Origin: an uncultured beta proteobacterium | Lineage (GTDB): Bacteria; Pseudomonadota; Gammaproteobacteria; Burkholderiales; Burkholderiaceae_C | DNA: 38,705 nt | Direction of reading: 5' to 3' | Assembly (NCBI GenBank): GCA_903876045.1 | Contig: CAIQYP010000335.1 | Span: forward strand, 1-38,705 | In this document: positions 8,084-18,807 of the stretch, in pieces | How positions within the stretch are numbered: position 1 is the first letter of the stretch | Layout: every line of letters starts with the position of its first letter | The notes under the pieces: model-generated | Databases searched by the model: none | Seen by the model: the letters and a program-made list of their open reading frames with translations, nothing else | Told to the model about the DNA's origin: nothing | Translations under genes and position numbers: made by a program

Positions 8084-9409
8084 ATGACCGTCAAAACCCC
8101 CCAGCCCGGTGACCTCGAAGCCATTGAAACCGCCAGCCGCGACGAGATTTCGGCGCTGCAACTGGAGCGCATGAAGTGGTCGCTGCGCCATGCCTATGAC
8201 AACGTGCCTTTTCACAAAAAGGCCTTTGATGACAAGGGCGTGCATCCGGACGATTTGAAGAGCCTGGCCGATCTGTCCAAGTTCCCCTTCATGACCAAGA
8301 CCGCGCTGCGCGACAACTACCCCTTCGGGCTGTTTGCTGTGCCACGTGATCAGGTGTTGCGCCTGCATGCCTCCAGCGGCACCACCGGCAAATCGATTGT
8401 GGTGGGCTATACCGCGCAGGACATTGATAACTGGGCCAACCTGGTGGCGCGCTCCATCCGGGCAGCTGGTGGCCGCAAGGGCGACATGCTGCACAACGCC
8501 TATGGCTACGGCATGTTCACCGGCGGTCTGGGTGCGCACTATGGTGCCGAGCGCCTGGGCTGCACGGTGGTGCCCATGTCAGGCGGCCAGACCGAAAAGC
8601 AGGTAGCTCAGATTCTGGATTTCCAGCCGCAAATCATCATGGTTACGCCTTCGTACTCGCTGGTGATTGCCGAAGAGTTCGAGCGCCTCGGTGTCAAGCC
8701 GGAAGACATCTCACTCAAGGTTGGCATCTTCGGGGCCGAGCCTTGGGGCGAGGGCATGCGTGCCGAGATAGAACGCAAGCTCGGCATTGACGCCATCGAC
8801 ATTTATGGTCTGACCGAAGTGATGGGGCCAGGCGTGGCCTGCGAATGCATTGAGTCCAAGGACGGCCCGGTGGTCTGGGAAGACCACTTCTATCCCGAAG
8901 TCATCAACCCCGACACCGGCGAAGTGGTGGCCGATGGTGAGGATGGCGAACTGGTGTTCACCTCACTCACCAAGCAGGCTTTCCCGGTGATTCGCTACCG
9001 CACGCGCGACCTCACGCGCCTGCTGCCACCCACCTCGCGTGCCTTCCGTCGCATGGGCAAGATCACCGGCCGCTCGGACGACATGCTGATCGTGCGCGGC
9101 GTCAATGTGTTCCCGACGCAAATCGAAGAGCAAATCCTGCGCGACAAGCGCCTCTCCGGCAATTACCAGGTGGTGCTCACCCGCGATGGCCACCTGGACA
9201 ACCTGGAGGTGCGTTGTGAGATCCAGCGCGAACTCTCGGCCGGCATGAGTGACAGCCTGCGCAACGAAATCGCCAAAGAACTGCAACACCACATCAAGAC
9301 CAATGTCGGTGTGTCCACCCGCGTCACGGTCTTGCACTTTGAAGGCATCCCCCGCACGCTGGTGGGCAAGGCCCGCCGCGTAATCGACGAGCGCCCCAAA
9401 TTAGTTTGA
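8084..9409 (+). CDS. paaK: Phenylacetate-CoA ligase PaaK
   Basis: A 441-residue acyl-adenylate-forming enzyme of the PaaK family. The nucleotide-binding loop is ASSGTTGKSIVVGYT (about residue 95), IDIYGLTEVMGPGVACEC is the adenylate motif, and the C-terminal VRGVNVFPTQIEEQIL is the swinging-domain hinge. It activates phenylacetate to phenylacetyl-CoA with ATP, the first step of the pathway. The ATG follows an AGGAGAC ribosome-binding site after a 57-nt gap, longer than most gaps in this operon. Length and motifs are normal. Confidence 0.95.
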   Translation: MTVKTPQPGDLEAIETASRDEISALQLERMKWSLRHAYDNVPFHKKAFDDKGVHPDDLKSLADLSKFPFMTKTALRDNYPFGLFAVPRDQVLRLHASSGTTGKSIVVGYTAQDIDNWANLVARSIRAAGGRKGDMLHNAYGYGMFTGGLGAHYGAERLGCTVVPMSGGQTEKQVAQILDFQPQIIMVTPSYSLVIAEEFERLGVKPEDISLKVGIFGAEPWGEGMRAEIERKLGIDAIDIYGLTEVMGPGVACECIESKDGPVVWEDHFYPEVINPDTGEVVADGEDGELVFTSLTKQAFPVIRYRTRDLTRLLPPTSRAFRRMGKITGRSDDMLIVRGVNVFPTQIEEQILRDKRLSGNYQVVLTRDGHLDNLEVRCEIQRELSAGMSDSLRNEIAKELQHHIKTNVGVSTRVTVLHFEGIPRTLVGKARRVIDERPKLV

Positions 9410-9419
9410 AAGAAACACC

Positions 9420-10625
<1,206 letters not shown>

Positions 10626-10651
10626 TTCCAACCACCAAAAGGAGACACCCC

Positions 10652-11797
10652 ATGATTTCACGCTTTAAAAAATTGGCACTCGCAAGCGCCCTGGTCCTCA
10701 CGGCCTGCACGGTATTTGCCGCAGACCCGATCAAGATCGGTTCCGTGCTGTCCGTGACCGGGCCTGCCGGTTACCTGGGCGACCCCGAGCTCAAGACCCT
10801 GCAGATGATGATTGAAGACATCAACAAAAAGGGTGGCGTGCTGGGCCGTCCGCTGGAACTGGTGCATTACGACGATGGCAGCGATGCCAGCAAGGCCAAT
10901 GGCTTTGGCAAACGCTTGATAGATGACGACAAGGTCGACATCCTGGTCGGTGGCACCACCACCGGATCCACCATGTCCATGGCACCGCTGGTGGAAAAGG
11001 CCGGCATTCCTTTCATCTCGCTGGCGGGTGCCGTGGTGATTGTTGAGCCGGTCAAGAAGTTTGTCTTCAAGACCCCGCACACCGACCGCATGGCTGCCGA
11101 AAAAGTGTTTGAGGACATGAAGAAGCGCGGCATCACCAAGGTCGCGTTGTTGTCAGAGACCAGTGGCTTTGGACAAAGCGGCCGCAAGGAAACCGAAGGC
11201 GTGGCGGGTAAATACGGCATCACCCTGGTGGCTAACGAAACCTACGGCCCCAAGGACACCGACATGGGTCCGCAGCTCACCAAGATTCGCAACACCCCCG
11301 GCGTGGAAGCTGTCTTCATCTTCGGTCTGGGTCAAGGCCCGGCGCTGGCTACCAAGGGCTACAAGCAATTGGGTATCACCCTGCCGCTGTACCACGCACA
11401 TGGCGTGGCCTCTGACGATTTCATCAAGCTCGCAGGCCCTGCAGCCGAAGGCGTTCGCCTGCCCACCTCGGCCCTGCTGGCCCCGGACAAGCTGGCCGCC
11501 AACGACCCACAGCGCCCGGTGGCTGACGGCTACACCAAGGCCTTCATGGCCAAGTACAAGACCGACGTATCCGCCTTCGGTGGCTATGCCTATGACGGCC
11601 TGGGTCTGGCAGTTGACGCTATCAAGCGTGCCGGTTCCACCGACAAGGCCAAGGTACGTGATGCCATCGAAGCCACCAAGGGCTTTGTCGGCACCGGTGG
11701 CGTTTTCAACATGTCGGCCACCGACCACATGGGCCTGGATCTGTCGGCCTTCCGCATGTTTGAAATCAAGAACGGCGACTGGGTTCTGACCAAGTAA
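10652..11797 (+). CDS. livK: ABC transporter periplasmic substrate-binding protein (LivK type)
   Basis: The 381-residue product begins with an export signal (MISRFKKLALASALVLTAC...VFA|ADP). The mature part starts PIKIGSVLSVTGPAGYLG and has the two-lobed type I periplasmic-binding fold of LivJ/LivK proteins. ATG 10652 has an AAGGAGA ribosome-binding site; the track's TTG at 10622 is rejected. LTAC near residue 20 could act as a lipobox, but cleavage after VFA is more typical. The gene is separated from its permease and ATPase genes by paaGHIKJ yet lies in the same operon, so the whole set probably makes one aromatic-acid importer. Ligand identity is inferred from context. Confidence 0.9.
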   Translation: MISRFKKLALASALVLTACTVFAADPIKIGSVLSVTGPAGYLGDPELKTLQMMIEDINKKGGVLGRPLELVHYDDGSDASKANGFGKRLIDDDKVDILVGGTTTGSTMSMAPLVEKAGIPFISLAGAVVIVEPVKKFVFKTPHTDRMAAEKVFEDMKKRGITKVALLSETSGFGQSGRKETEGVAGKYGITLVANETYGPKDTDMGPQLTKIRNTPGVEAVFIFGLGQGPALATKGYKQLGITLPLYHAHGVASDDFIKLAGPAAEGVRLPTSALLAPDKLAANDPQRPVADGYTKAFMAKYKTDVSAFGGYAYDGLGLAVDAIKRAGSTDKAKVRDAIEATKGFVGTGGVFNMSATDHMGLDLSAFRMFEIKNGDWVLTK

Positions 11798-11826
11798 GCA
11801 GCGCAACGCAACAACCCTTCATCACC

Positions 11827-12612
11827 ATGTTTGAAACGCTCACCATCGAACAAGCAGGCCCGGTTGCCACAATCTGGATGAACCGGCCCGAGGTGTTCAA
11901 CGCCTTTAACGAGCAACTCATAGATGAGCTCACCCGCGCATGTGAACTGCTCGACAAAGACGCATCGGTGCGCGTGGTGGTGCTGGGCGGTCGCGGCACG
12001 CATTTCTCCGCCGGTGCCGACCTGAACTGGATGCGCCGCGCTGCCACCGCCAGCGAGCAGGAGAACCTGGAAGACGCGCGCCGCTTCGCCCGCATGCTGC
12101 GCATGCTTTCCACTTTGTCCAAGCCCACCATTGCCCGCGTGCAGGGTGCGGCACTGGGCGGTGGTACCGGGTTGGCTGCTGCCTGCGATATGGCGGTGGC
12201 CAGTGCGGATGCGGTGTTCAGCACCTCGGAAGTGAAGTTCGGCATCATCCCCGCCGTCATCAGCCCCTATGTGCTGCGGGCCATCGGGCCGCGCCAGGCG
12301 CTGCGTTACTTTCAGTCGGCCGAGCGCATCAGCGCCGAGCGTGCAATGGCCATCGGTCTGGTGCATGAAGTGGCGCCACTAGACCAACTCGATGCGGCGG
12401 TGGCGGCACTGGTGAAGCCCTTGCTTGCCGGTGGGCCGCTGGCACAAAAGGCCGCCAAGGAATTGATCGCCGCCGTGCAGGGCCAACCACTGGACGAGCG
12501 CACGTTGGAAGAAACAGCACAACGCATTGCACGACAGCGCCGTACCGACGAGGGTCGCGATGGCGTCTCCGCATTCCTCGACAAGCGGCCTCCCGCCTGG
12601 ATGAGCACCTAA
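11827..12612 (+). CDS. paaF: Enoyl-CoA hydratase in the paaF position, LiuC-like
   Basis: A 261-residue crotonase-family hydratase. FSAGADLNWMRR, the ALGGGTGLAAACD oxyanion loop, and STSEVKFGIIPAVISPYVLRAIG with both catalytic Glu-type positions mark it. These motifs resemble methylglutaconyl-CoA hydratase (LiuC) of leucine catabolism more than E. coli PaaF. Because the locus otherwise lacks a 2,3-dehydroadipyl-CoA hydratase, it most likely performs the PaaF step; the symbol is assigned by context. It sits 29 nt after livK and 31 nt before paaA. Confidence 0.75.
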   Translation: MFETLTIEQAGPVATIWMNRPEVFNAFNEQLIDELTRACELLDKDASVRVVVLGGRGTHFSAGADLNWMRRAATASEQENLEDARRFARMLRMLSTLSKPTIARVQGAALGGGTGLAAACDMAVASADAVFSTSEVKFGIIPAVISPYVLRAIGPRQALRYFQSAERISAERAMAIGLVHEVAPLDQLDAAVAALVKPLLAGGPLAQKAAKELIAAVQGQPLDERTLEETAQRIARQRRTDEGRDGVSAFLDKRPPAWMST

Positions 12613-12643
12613 CCTAACTATGAACCCCAAGGAGTGAGCGCAG

Positions 12644-13657
12644 ATGTATACCCAATCATTTAACGTACAGGACAAGCCGGGGCAAAAGCCCGCAGCCAAG
12701 CCGGTATCGCTGGAAAACGCCGAGTCGCAAAAGCGCTTTGACGCGCGCATTGATGACGACGGCAAGATCGAGCCGCAGGACTGGATGCCCGAGGCCTATC
12801 GCAAGACCCTGGTGCGCCAGATCAGCCAGCACGCGCACAGCGAAATCGTCGGCATGCTGCCCGAGGGCAACTGGATCAGCCGCGCACCCAGCCTCAAGCG
12901 CAAGGCCATTTTGATTGCCAAAGTGCAGGACGAAGGCGGCCACGGCCTCTACCTTTACAGCGCGGCGGAAACGCTGGGCCAGGGCCGTGACCAGATGCTG
13001 GCCGACCTGCACAGCGGCAAAGCCAAGTACAGCTCCATCTTCAACTACCCCACGCTCAATTGGGCTGATGTGGGAACCATCGGTTGGCTGGTGGATGGCG
13101 CGGCCATCATGAACCAGATCCCGCTGTGCCGTTGCTCGTATGGCCCCTATGCGCGCGCCATGATTCGCGTCTGCAAGGAAGAGTCTTTTCACCAGCGCCA
13201 GGGCTACGAAGCGCTGCTGGTGATGATGCAAGGCACGGCCGAACAGCGTGCCATGGTGCAGGACTCGGTGAACCGTTTCTGGTGGAAGTGCCTGGCCATG
13301 TTCGGGCCACCGGATGCCAACAGCCCGCACAGCGAGCAAGCCATGCGCTGGGGCATCAAGCGCATCAGCAACGACGACCTGCGCCAGAAATTTATCGACG
13401 CCACCGTGCCGCAAGCCCGCGTGCTGGGCGTGACCCTGCCCGACCCTGACTTGAAGTGGAACGAAGAGCGCCAGCACTACGACTACGGCCAGATCGACTG
13501 GGACGAATTCTGGAACACCGTCAACGGCAATGGCCCCTGCAACAAAGAGCGCCTGGCCACCCGCGTCAAGGCGCATGACGACGGCCAGTGGGTGCGCGAC
13601 GCGGCCCTGGCCTACGCCCAAAAACACCAACCCAACACACACAAGGAAGCAGCATGA
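12644..13657 (+). CDS. paaA: Phenylacetyl-CoA 1,2-epoxidase catalytic subunit PaaA
   Basis: A 337-residue ferritin-like di-iron oxygenase subunit. Iron-ligand helices are visible as [18 protein letters not shown] (ExxH) and [16 protein letters not shown] (ExxH). With PaaC it forms the catalytic core that inserts one oxygen atom from O2 into the ring of phenylacetyl-CoA. It starts after an AAGGAG ribosome-binding site, and its stop overlaps the paaB start by 4 nt. Length and motifs match characterised PaaA proteins, with a slightly extended N-terminus. Confidence 0.96.
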   Translation: MYTQSFNVQDKPGQKPAAKPVSLENAESQKRFDARIDDDGKIEPQDWMPEAYRKTLVRQISQHAHSEIVGMLPEGNWISRAPSLKRKAILIAKVQDEGGHGLYLYSAAETLGQGRDQMLADLHSGKAKYSSIFNYPTLNWADVGTIGWLVDGAAIMNQIPLCRCSYGPYARAMIRVCKEESFHQRQGYEALLVMMQGTAEQRAMVQDSVNRFWWKCLAMFGPPDANSPHSEQAMRWGIKRISNDDLRQKFIDATVPQARVLGVTLPDPDLKWNEERQHYDYGQIDWDEFWNTVNGNGPCNKERLATRVKAHDDGQWVRDAALAYAQKHQPNTHKEAA

Positions 13658-13950
13658 GCACCACCGCATTGAAGGACTGGCCCCTCTGGGAAGTATTTGT
13701 TCGCAGCAAGCAGGGCCTGGAGCACAAGCACTGCGGCAGCCTGCACGCGTCCGACGCACAGCACGCCCTGCAAATGGCCCGTGATGTCTACACCCGCCGC
13801 CAGGAAGGTGTGAGCATCTGGGTGGTGCCCTCGAAGTCGATCACCGCCAGCGCACCGGAAGACAAGGACGCGATGTTCGAACCCGCAGCGGACAAGATCT
13901 ATCGCCACCCCACCTTCTATGACATCCCTGAAGAAGTGGGGCACATGTAA
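13654..13950 (+). CDS. paaB: Phenylacetyl-CoA epoxidase subunit PaaB
   Basis: A 98-residue protein with the PaaB sequence pattern [26 protein letters not shown] and, at the end, [11 protein letters not shown]. PaaB bridges PaaAC heterodimers in the epoxidase and is needed for activity. The ATG at 13654 overlaps the paaA stop (ATGA) and is preferred to the track's upstream start, which lies inside paaA. Its stop overlaps the paaC start (TAATG). Confidence 0.95.
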   Translation: MSTTALKDWPLWEVFVRSKQGLEHKHCGSLHASDAQHALQMARDVYTRRQEGVSIWVVPSKSITASAPEDKDAMFEPAADKIYRHPTFYDIPEEVGHM

Positions 13951-14735
13951 TGGCGGGCTACCAAGACTATCTGCTGCACCTCGCGGATAACGCGGTGATC
14001 CTGGGCCAACGCAATGCGGAGTGGTGTGGCCATGGACCGGTGCTGGAAGAAGACCTGGCACTGGCCAACAACAGCCTGGACCTGATCGGCCAGGCCCGTT
14101 TGCTGTACCAGCATGTGGCCACCGTGCGCAAGGACGGCAAGAGCAGCGAAGACCTGCTGGCTTACTTTCGCGACGTACCGGACTTCAAGAACTACACGCT
14201 GTTGGAGTTGCCACATCGCACCGCGATCTTGCCCACCTCAAGCGGCGACCGCGACTATGCCGTCACCATGGCGCGCAACTTTTTGTACAGCGCACTGATG
14301 GTGCAGGTCTGGGCCGCGCTGGCTGCGTCGACCGATGCGCAGCTTGCGGCAATAGCCTCCAAGTCGCTGAAAGAAGTGCAGTACCACCTGCGCCACGCGC
14401 ATGACTGGGTGCTGCGCTTGGGTGATGGCACGGACGAATCGCACCGCCGCATGCAAGCGGCCTTCGATTACCTGATGCCTTTCACGCAAGAGTTCTGGAC
14501 TGCCAGCGCCATGGAAACTGCCGCCATCAAAACCGGTGCCGGTGTCGATGTGACCGCGTTCAAGGCCGAGTGGGAAGCCATGGTCAGCGACACCCTGCAG
14601 GCCGCCACGCTGAAGGTTTCTGCCAGCACCGGCTTTGTCACCACCGGCAAGCACGGTGTGCACTCCGAGCACCTGGGCTTTGTGATGGCTGAAATGCAAA
14701 GCCTGGCACGCGCGCATCCCGAAGCCGTCTGGTAA
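13950..14735 (+). CDS. paaC: Phenylacetyl-CoA epoxidase structural subunit PaaC
   Basis: A 261-residue ferritin-like protein that pairs with PaaA but lacks a full metal-ligand set. Recognisable segments are NAVILGQRNAEWCGHGPVLEED at the N-terminus, MARNFLYSALMVQVW in the middle, and GVHSEHLGFVMAEMQSLARAHP at the end. It is part of the paaABCDE block with one-nucleotide overlap to paaB and a 5-nt gap to paaD. Its size is normal for the family (about 250). Confidence 0.95.
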   Translation: MAGYQDYLLHLADNAVILGQRNAEWCGHGPVLEEDLALANNSLDLIGQARLLYQHVATVRKDGKSSEDLLAYFRDVPDFKNYTLLELPHRTAILPTSSGDRDYAVTMARNFLYSALMVQVWAALAASTDAQLAAIASKSLKEVQYHLRHAHDWVLRLGDGTDESHRRMQAAFDYLMPFTQEFWTASAMETAAIKTGAGVDVTAFKAEWEAMVSDTLQAATLKVSASTGFVTTGKHGVHSEHLGFVMAEMQSLARAHPEAVW

Positions 14736-14740
14736 TTGCC

Positions 14741-15337
14741 ATGTCTGTGAATGCCACCTCCAGCGCTGCGCTGGTGTCTTCTGGCGCTTTGCCCGAAGGC
14801 CCGCTGGCGCAGAGCCAGCAGGCACAGGCGCACCACGCCATCTGGGAATTGCTGGAGTCGGTGACCGACCCCGAAATCCCGGTGGTGAACCTGCGCGAGA
14901 TGGGCATTCTGCGTGCCGTGCGGCAGGGCCCGAATGGCCTGGAAGTGGTCATCACCCCCACCTACAGCGGTTGCCCGGCTATGAGCCAGATGGCAGACGA
15001 TGTGGCGAATGCGCTATCCAGCGCAGGCGTCTCTGCCAACGTCATCACGCAACTGGCACCGGCCTGGTCCACCGATTGGATGACGCCTGAAGGACGCGAG
15101 AAATTGCGCGCTTACGGCATAGCGCCCCCTGCGAAAAGTGCGTGCGCCGCAGCTGCCGGCGCCCAGGTGATGGCCTTCGCGCCACGCCAGGGGCTGGCCG
15201 TGCGGGACACCGTAGCCTGCCCGCAATGTGGCTCTGACAACACCACCGAGATTTCACATTTTGGTTCTACCGCTTGCAAGGCGCTGTATCGATGCCTGAG
15301 CTGCATGGAACCGTTTGATTACTTCAAACCCTATTAA
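14741..15337 (+). CDS. paaD: Epoxidase maturation factor PaaD
   Basis: A 198-residue protein with a MIP18/DUF59 domain (about residues 30-125; SVTDPEIPVVNLREMGI, TPTYSGCPAMSQM) followed by a Cys-rich tail (CPQCGSD...C...CLSCMEPF). PaaD is thought to assist assembly of metal centres in the PaaABCE enzyme. The first 30 residues are an Ala-rich extension not needed for the fold. It lies between paaC and paaE, as in most paa operons. Confidence 0.93.
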   Translation: MSVNATSSAALVSSGALPEGPLAQSQQAQAHHAIWELLESVTDPEIPVVNLREMGILRAVRQGPNGLEVVITPTYSGCPAMSQMADDVANALSSAGVSANVITQLAPAWSTDWMTPEGREKLRAYGIAPPAKSACAAAAGAQVMAFAPRQGLAVRDTVACPQCGSDNTTEISHFGSTACKALYRCLSCMEPFDYFKPY

Positions 15338-15361
15338 CCCCCCATCCACACACGTTCCACC

Positions 15362-16465
15362 ATGACTGCAACTTCCCGTTTTCACGATCTGCGCATCGCG
15401 CGGATCAGCCCCGAGGCGGCTGGCTCGGTCGCCATAGCCTTCAGCGTGCCAGACGACTTGCTGGAACGTTTTGATTTTCAGCCCGGCCAGTACCTGACTC
15501 TGCGCAGCAAAATTGACGGCGCTGATGTGCGCCGCAGCTACTCCATCTGCTCCACGCACAGCCACCTGCGCCGTAAACGCGAGTTGGTGGTGGGCATCCG
15601 TCCGATGGAGAACGGTGTGTTTTCCAATTGGGCCGCCAACATCCTGAAGGCCGGTGACACCCTGTCGGTGATGCCGCCCGAGGGACGCTTTGTGTCCAAG
15701 CGCCCGCGTGCCCTGCACCGCGTGGCCTTTGCGGCGGGCTCCGGCATCACGCCGATTCTGTCCATCATGGCCAGCACGCTGGAAGACCAGCCGGAGTCCA
15801 AGTTCACGCTGGTCTATGGCAACCGCAGCATGAACTCGGTGATGTTCAACGAGGCGCTGCAAGACCTGAAGGACCGCTTCGCCGACCGCCTCACGCTGAT
15901 TCACATCCTCTCGCGCCAGGCGCAAGAGGTGGACCTGCTGCAAGGCCGTATCGATGCCGCCAAGGTGCAAAACATCATTGACACGCTGTTGCCCGTGGCC
16001 AGCATGGACGAAGTTTTTATCTGCGGCCCGGAAGTGATGATCGAGGCCACACAAAAGGCCTTGCTGGCAGCCGGTGTGCCGCAGAAGCAGATCCACACCG
16101 AACGCTTTACCTCGCCCTTGCTGGAGGCCCTCACGCCCGAGGCGCGTCAGGCTGCAGTGGCCAACCTGAAACTGCCCGCGGGTGGCCAGGTGGCACTGAC
16201 GGTGGTGCTGGACGGCAAATCCCACGCATTGCAGATGAATCCAGGCGAGCACTTGCTGGATGTGGCCATGGCGGCCGGCCTGGATCTGCCGTTTTCCTGC
16301 AAGGGTGGCGTCTGTGCCACCTGCCGCTGCAAGGTGATGAGTGGCAGCGTGTCTATGGACAAAAACTTTGGCCTGGAGACCTGGGAAACCGACAAGGGCT
16401 TTGTGCTGAGTTGCCAGTCGCGCCCCACCAGCGAAGCGGTGACCGTGAGTTTTGACGAACGCTAA
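15362..16465 (+). CDS. paaE: Phenylacetyl-CoA epoxidase reductase subunit PaaE
   Basis: A 367-residue NAD(P)H reductase. An N-terminal flavodoxin-reductase part has the FAD motif RRSYSIC and the nucleotide-binding AAGSGITPILSI. It is followed by a C-terminal plant-type [2Fe-2S] ferredoxin with CKGGVCATCRCKV and a final C in FVLSCQSRP. It delivers electrons to the PaaA di-iron site. It is the last gene of the paaABCDE block; an 84-nt gap follows. Confidence 0.95.
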   Translation: MTATSRFHDLRIARISPEAAGSVAIAFSVPDDLLERFDFQPGQYLTLRSKIDGADVRRSYSICSTHSHLRRKRELVVGIRPMENGVFSNWAANILKAGDTLSVMPPEGRFVSKRPRALHRVAFAAGSGITPILSIMASTLEDQPESKFTLVYGNRSMNSVMFNEALQDLKDRFADRLTLIHILSRQAQEVDLLQGRIDAAKVQNIIDTLLPVASMDEVFICGPEVMIEATQKALLAAGVPQKQIHTERFTSPLLEALTPEARQAAVANLKLPAGGQVALTVVLDGKSHALQMNPGEHLLDVAMAAGLDLPFSCKGGVCATCRCKVMSGSVSMDKNFGLETWETDKGFVLSCQSRPTSEAVTVSFDER

Positions 16466-16549
16466 AAGCCAGGCGTCTACCCACGCAGCTTCCAGCGCGG
16501 TTTCCCGTACCGCCTTCCATTCTGTTTACTCCGACTTCTCAAGTTCACC

Positions 16550-18589
16550 ATGACCCAAACGATTCAAAGTTATATCGGCGGACGCTGGCAGGGCGTGCAA
16601 GCCGCCAGCGCGCTGCGCAGTGCCGTCAACGGCACCACCATCGCCCACACCCATGCCGAAGCACTCGACTTTGGCGAGGCTGTGGAGCACGCCCGTCGCA
16701 AAGGGTTGCCCGCTCTGATGGCGATGGACTTTCAGGAACGTGCCCTGCGCCTCAAGGCCCTGGCCAAGTACCTGATGGAGCACAAGGAACAGCTCTACGC
16801 AGTTTCCGCCCACACCGGTGCCACCAAGGTGGACAGCTGGATTGATATTGACGGCGGCGCCGGTACTCTGTTTGCCTACGCCAGCATCGGCAGCAACGAG
16901 TTGCCGTCCGGCAATCTGGTGCATGAAGGCCCGGCGTTTGCGATCGGTAAAAAAGGTGGTTTCTCCGGCACCCATGTGCTGGTTCCGCGCGGTGGTTTGG
17001 CCGTGCACATCAATGCCTTCAACTTTCCTATTTGGGGTCTGTTGGAAAAGTTTGCGCCCAGTTTTCTGGCAGGCATGCCTTGCATCGGCAAGCCGGCCAG
17101 CGCCACCAGCTACCTGACCGAAGCGGCCATGCGCCTGATCGTGCAATCGGGCATCCTGCCCGAGGGCAGCTTGCAGTTGGTCATTGGTGGCACGGGTGAT
17201 TTGCTGGACCGCTTGAACGGTGCCGATGTGGTGACCTTCACCGGCTCGGCCGACACGGCATCGCGCCTGCGCGTGCACCCCAATCTGATTGCCAACTCGG
17301 TGCCCTTCAATGCGGAAGCCGATTCGCTCAACTGCGCCATCCTCGGGCCGGACGTCAACCCGGACGACGAAGAGTTTGAACTGTTTGTGAAAGAAGTGGC
17401 GCGCGAGATGACGGTCAAGGCCGGACAGAAGTGCACCGCCATTCGCCGAGCCATCGTGCCCGCCAAACATCTGGATGCGGTGTGTGAAAAGCTCGCTGCG
17501 CGCCTGGCAAAAACCAGCGTGGGCGATCCTTCCGTCGAAGGTGTGCGCATGGGTCCGCTGGCCTCGCATGCACAACAGGCCGACGTGGCGGAGCGCATTG
17601 CGCTGCTGCGTCAGGATGCTGAGCTGGTGTACAGCGGCAAAGCAGAATGGATTGGCGAAGGCACGGCGCAAGGCGCTTTCTGCGCGCCCACGCTGCTGGC
17701 CTGCCGCAAGCCCATGGATGTCGACTCGGTACACACCATCGAAGCCTTCGGCCCGGTCAGCACCGTGATGGCCTACGAAGATTTTGATGAAGCGTTGGCT
17801 TTGGCCGCGCGCGGTCAGGGCAGCCTGGTCGCCACGTTGGTAACCCACGACACCGCCGTGGCGGCCAAAGCCATTCCGGCCATGGCCGCCTGGCATGGTC
17901 GACTGCACATACTGGACCGTGAATCGGCCGTGGAATCCACCGGCCACGGCTCGCCCCTGCCGACACTCAAACACGGCGGCCCCGGCCGCGCCGGTGGTGG
18001 CGAGGAGTTGGGCGGTCTGCGCGCAGTGAAGCACTACTTGCAACGCGCGGCAGTGCAGGGCTCACCCACCATGTTGGCAGCCGTCACCGGTGAGCATGTG
18101 CGTGGTGCCAAGGTCAACAACACCGTGGTGCACCCCTTCCGCAGTTACTTTGAAGACCTGCAGATTGGCGACTCGCTGCTGACGCACCGGCGCACCGTGG
18201 GTGAGGCCGATATCGTGGCTTTCGGCGGCATTTCGGGTGACTACTTTTACATGCACTTTGATGAAGTGGCAGCCAAGGATTCACCGTTTGGCAAGCGCAT
18301 TGCACACGGCTATTTTGTGCTGTCGGCGGCCGCTGGTTTGTTCGTTTCGCCCGCACCCGGCCCGGTGCTGGCCAACTACGGTCTGGACACGCTGCGCTTT
18401 GTCAAACCGGTAGGAATCGGCGACACCATTCAGGCGCGCCTGACGGCCAAGCGCAAGATTGATCGCAACAAGGTTGACGTCAAAGGTGTCGGGCAGGGCG
18501 TAGTTGCCTGGGATGTGGAAGTGACGAACCAGGATGGCGAGTTGGTGGCCAGCTATGACATCCTGACTTTGGTGGCTAAGCGTACTTAG
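16550..18589 (+). CDS. paaZ: Bifunctional oxepin-CoA hydrolase / semialdehyde dehydrogenase PaaZ
   Basis: A 679-residue fusion. Residues 1 to about 515 are an aldehyde dehydrogenase with the general base in VPFNAEADSLN (Glu256) and the nucleophile in AGQKCTAIRR (Cys295). Residues about 530-679 are a MaoC-type (R)-hydratase domain with FGGISGDYFYMHFDE and AHGYFVLSAAAGL, containing the catalytic Asp/His pair. The protein opens the oxepin ring and oxidises the resulting aldehyde so that the product can enter beta-oxidation. Both active sites look intact, so the ALDH-deficient variant in which a separate enzyme replaces this half does not apply. The upstream 84 nt show no clear promoter. Confidence 0.95.
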   Translation: MTQTIQSYIGGRWQGVQAASALRSAVNGTTIAHTHAEALDFGEAVEHARRKGLPALMAMDFQERALRLKALAKYLMEHKEQLYAVSAHTGATKVDSWIDIDGGAGTLFAYASIGSNELPSGNLVHEGPAFAIGKKGGFSGTHVLVPRGGLAVHINAFNFPIWGLLEKFAPSFLAGMPCIGKPASATSYLTEAAMRLIVQSGILPEGSLQLVIGGTGDLLDRLNGADVVTFTGSADTASRLRVHPNLIANSVPFNAEADSLNCAILGPDVNPDDEEFELFVKEVAREMTVKAGQKCTAIRRAIVPAKHLDAVCEKLAARLAKTSVGDPSVEGVRMGPLASHAQQADVAERIALLRQDAELVYSGKAEWIGEGTAQGAFCAPTLLACRKPMDVDSVHTIEAFGPVSTVMAYEDFDEALALAARGQGSLVATLVTHDTAVAAKAIPAMAAWHGRLHILDRESAVESTGHGSPLPTLKHGGPGRAGGGEELGGLRAVKHYLQRAAVQGSPTMLAAVTGEHVRGAKVNNTVVHPFRSYFEDLQIGDSLLTHRRTVGEADIVAFGGISGDYFYMHFDEVAAKDSPFGKRIAHGYFVLSAAAGLFVSPAPGPVLANYGLDTLRFVKPVGIGDTIQARLTAKRKIDRNKVDVKGVGQGVVAWDVEVTNQDGELVASYDILTLVAKRT

Positions 18590-18650
18590 TGATCAGTTCG
18601 TAACGGATAGAGCGTTGGGGTTCATGTGCGGTGGGTGAAGACACTTCGGG

Positions 18651-18749
18651 ACTCAGGCCGACGTGGCACTCAGCGACGTACGTGTCCCCCGCCCGCTTAA
18701 GCGGGCTCCTCCTTTACCTCCCGTCGCTGAGCGCCACGCCGTCCTGAGT
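18651..18749 (-). repeat. Hairpin unit 1: 28-bp stem enclosing the 39-nt core
   Basis: Arms 18651-18678 and 18722-18749 are complementary over 28 positions. Read as minus-strand RNA there are 25 Watson-Crick pairs, two G-U pairs and one A-G mismatch. The loop contains the 39-nt core (18682-18720), which itself holds a small hairpin GCCCGC-TTAA-GCGGGC. On the minus strand the core begins GAGGTAAAGGAGGAG, including a Shine-Dalgarno-like AAAGGAGG, and ends GGGGGACAC. Confidence 0.85.
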
Positions 18750-18807
18750 CTGCAAGCATGGTTGGTGCGCACAGGTTGTTCAGTCATGTCACGCCAACAG
18801 TGCAGGT

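Noticed and set aside
12619-12636. Mini-frame ATGAACCCCAAGGAGTGA before paaA
   Set aside because: Only five codons; it consists mostly of the paaA ribosome-binding site.
16526-18043. 505-codon minus-strand ORF opposite paaZ
   Set aside because: It lies entirely against a clearly recognised gene; its translation is His/Gln/Arg-rich with no family motif, as expected from the antisense frame of GC-rich coding DNA.
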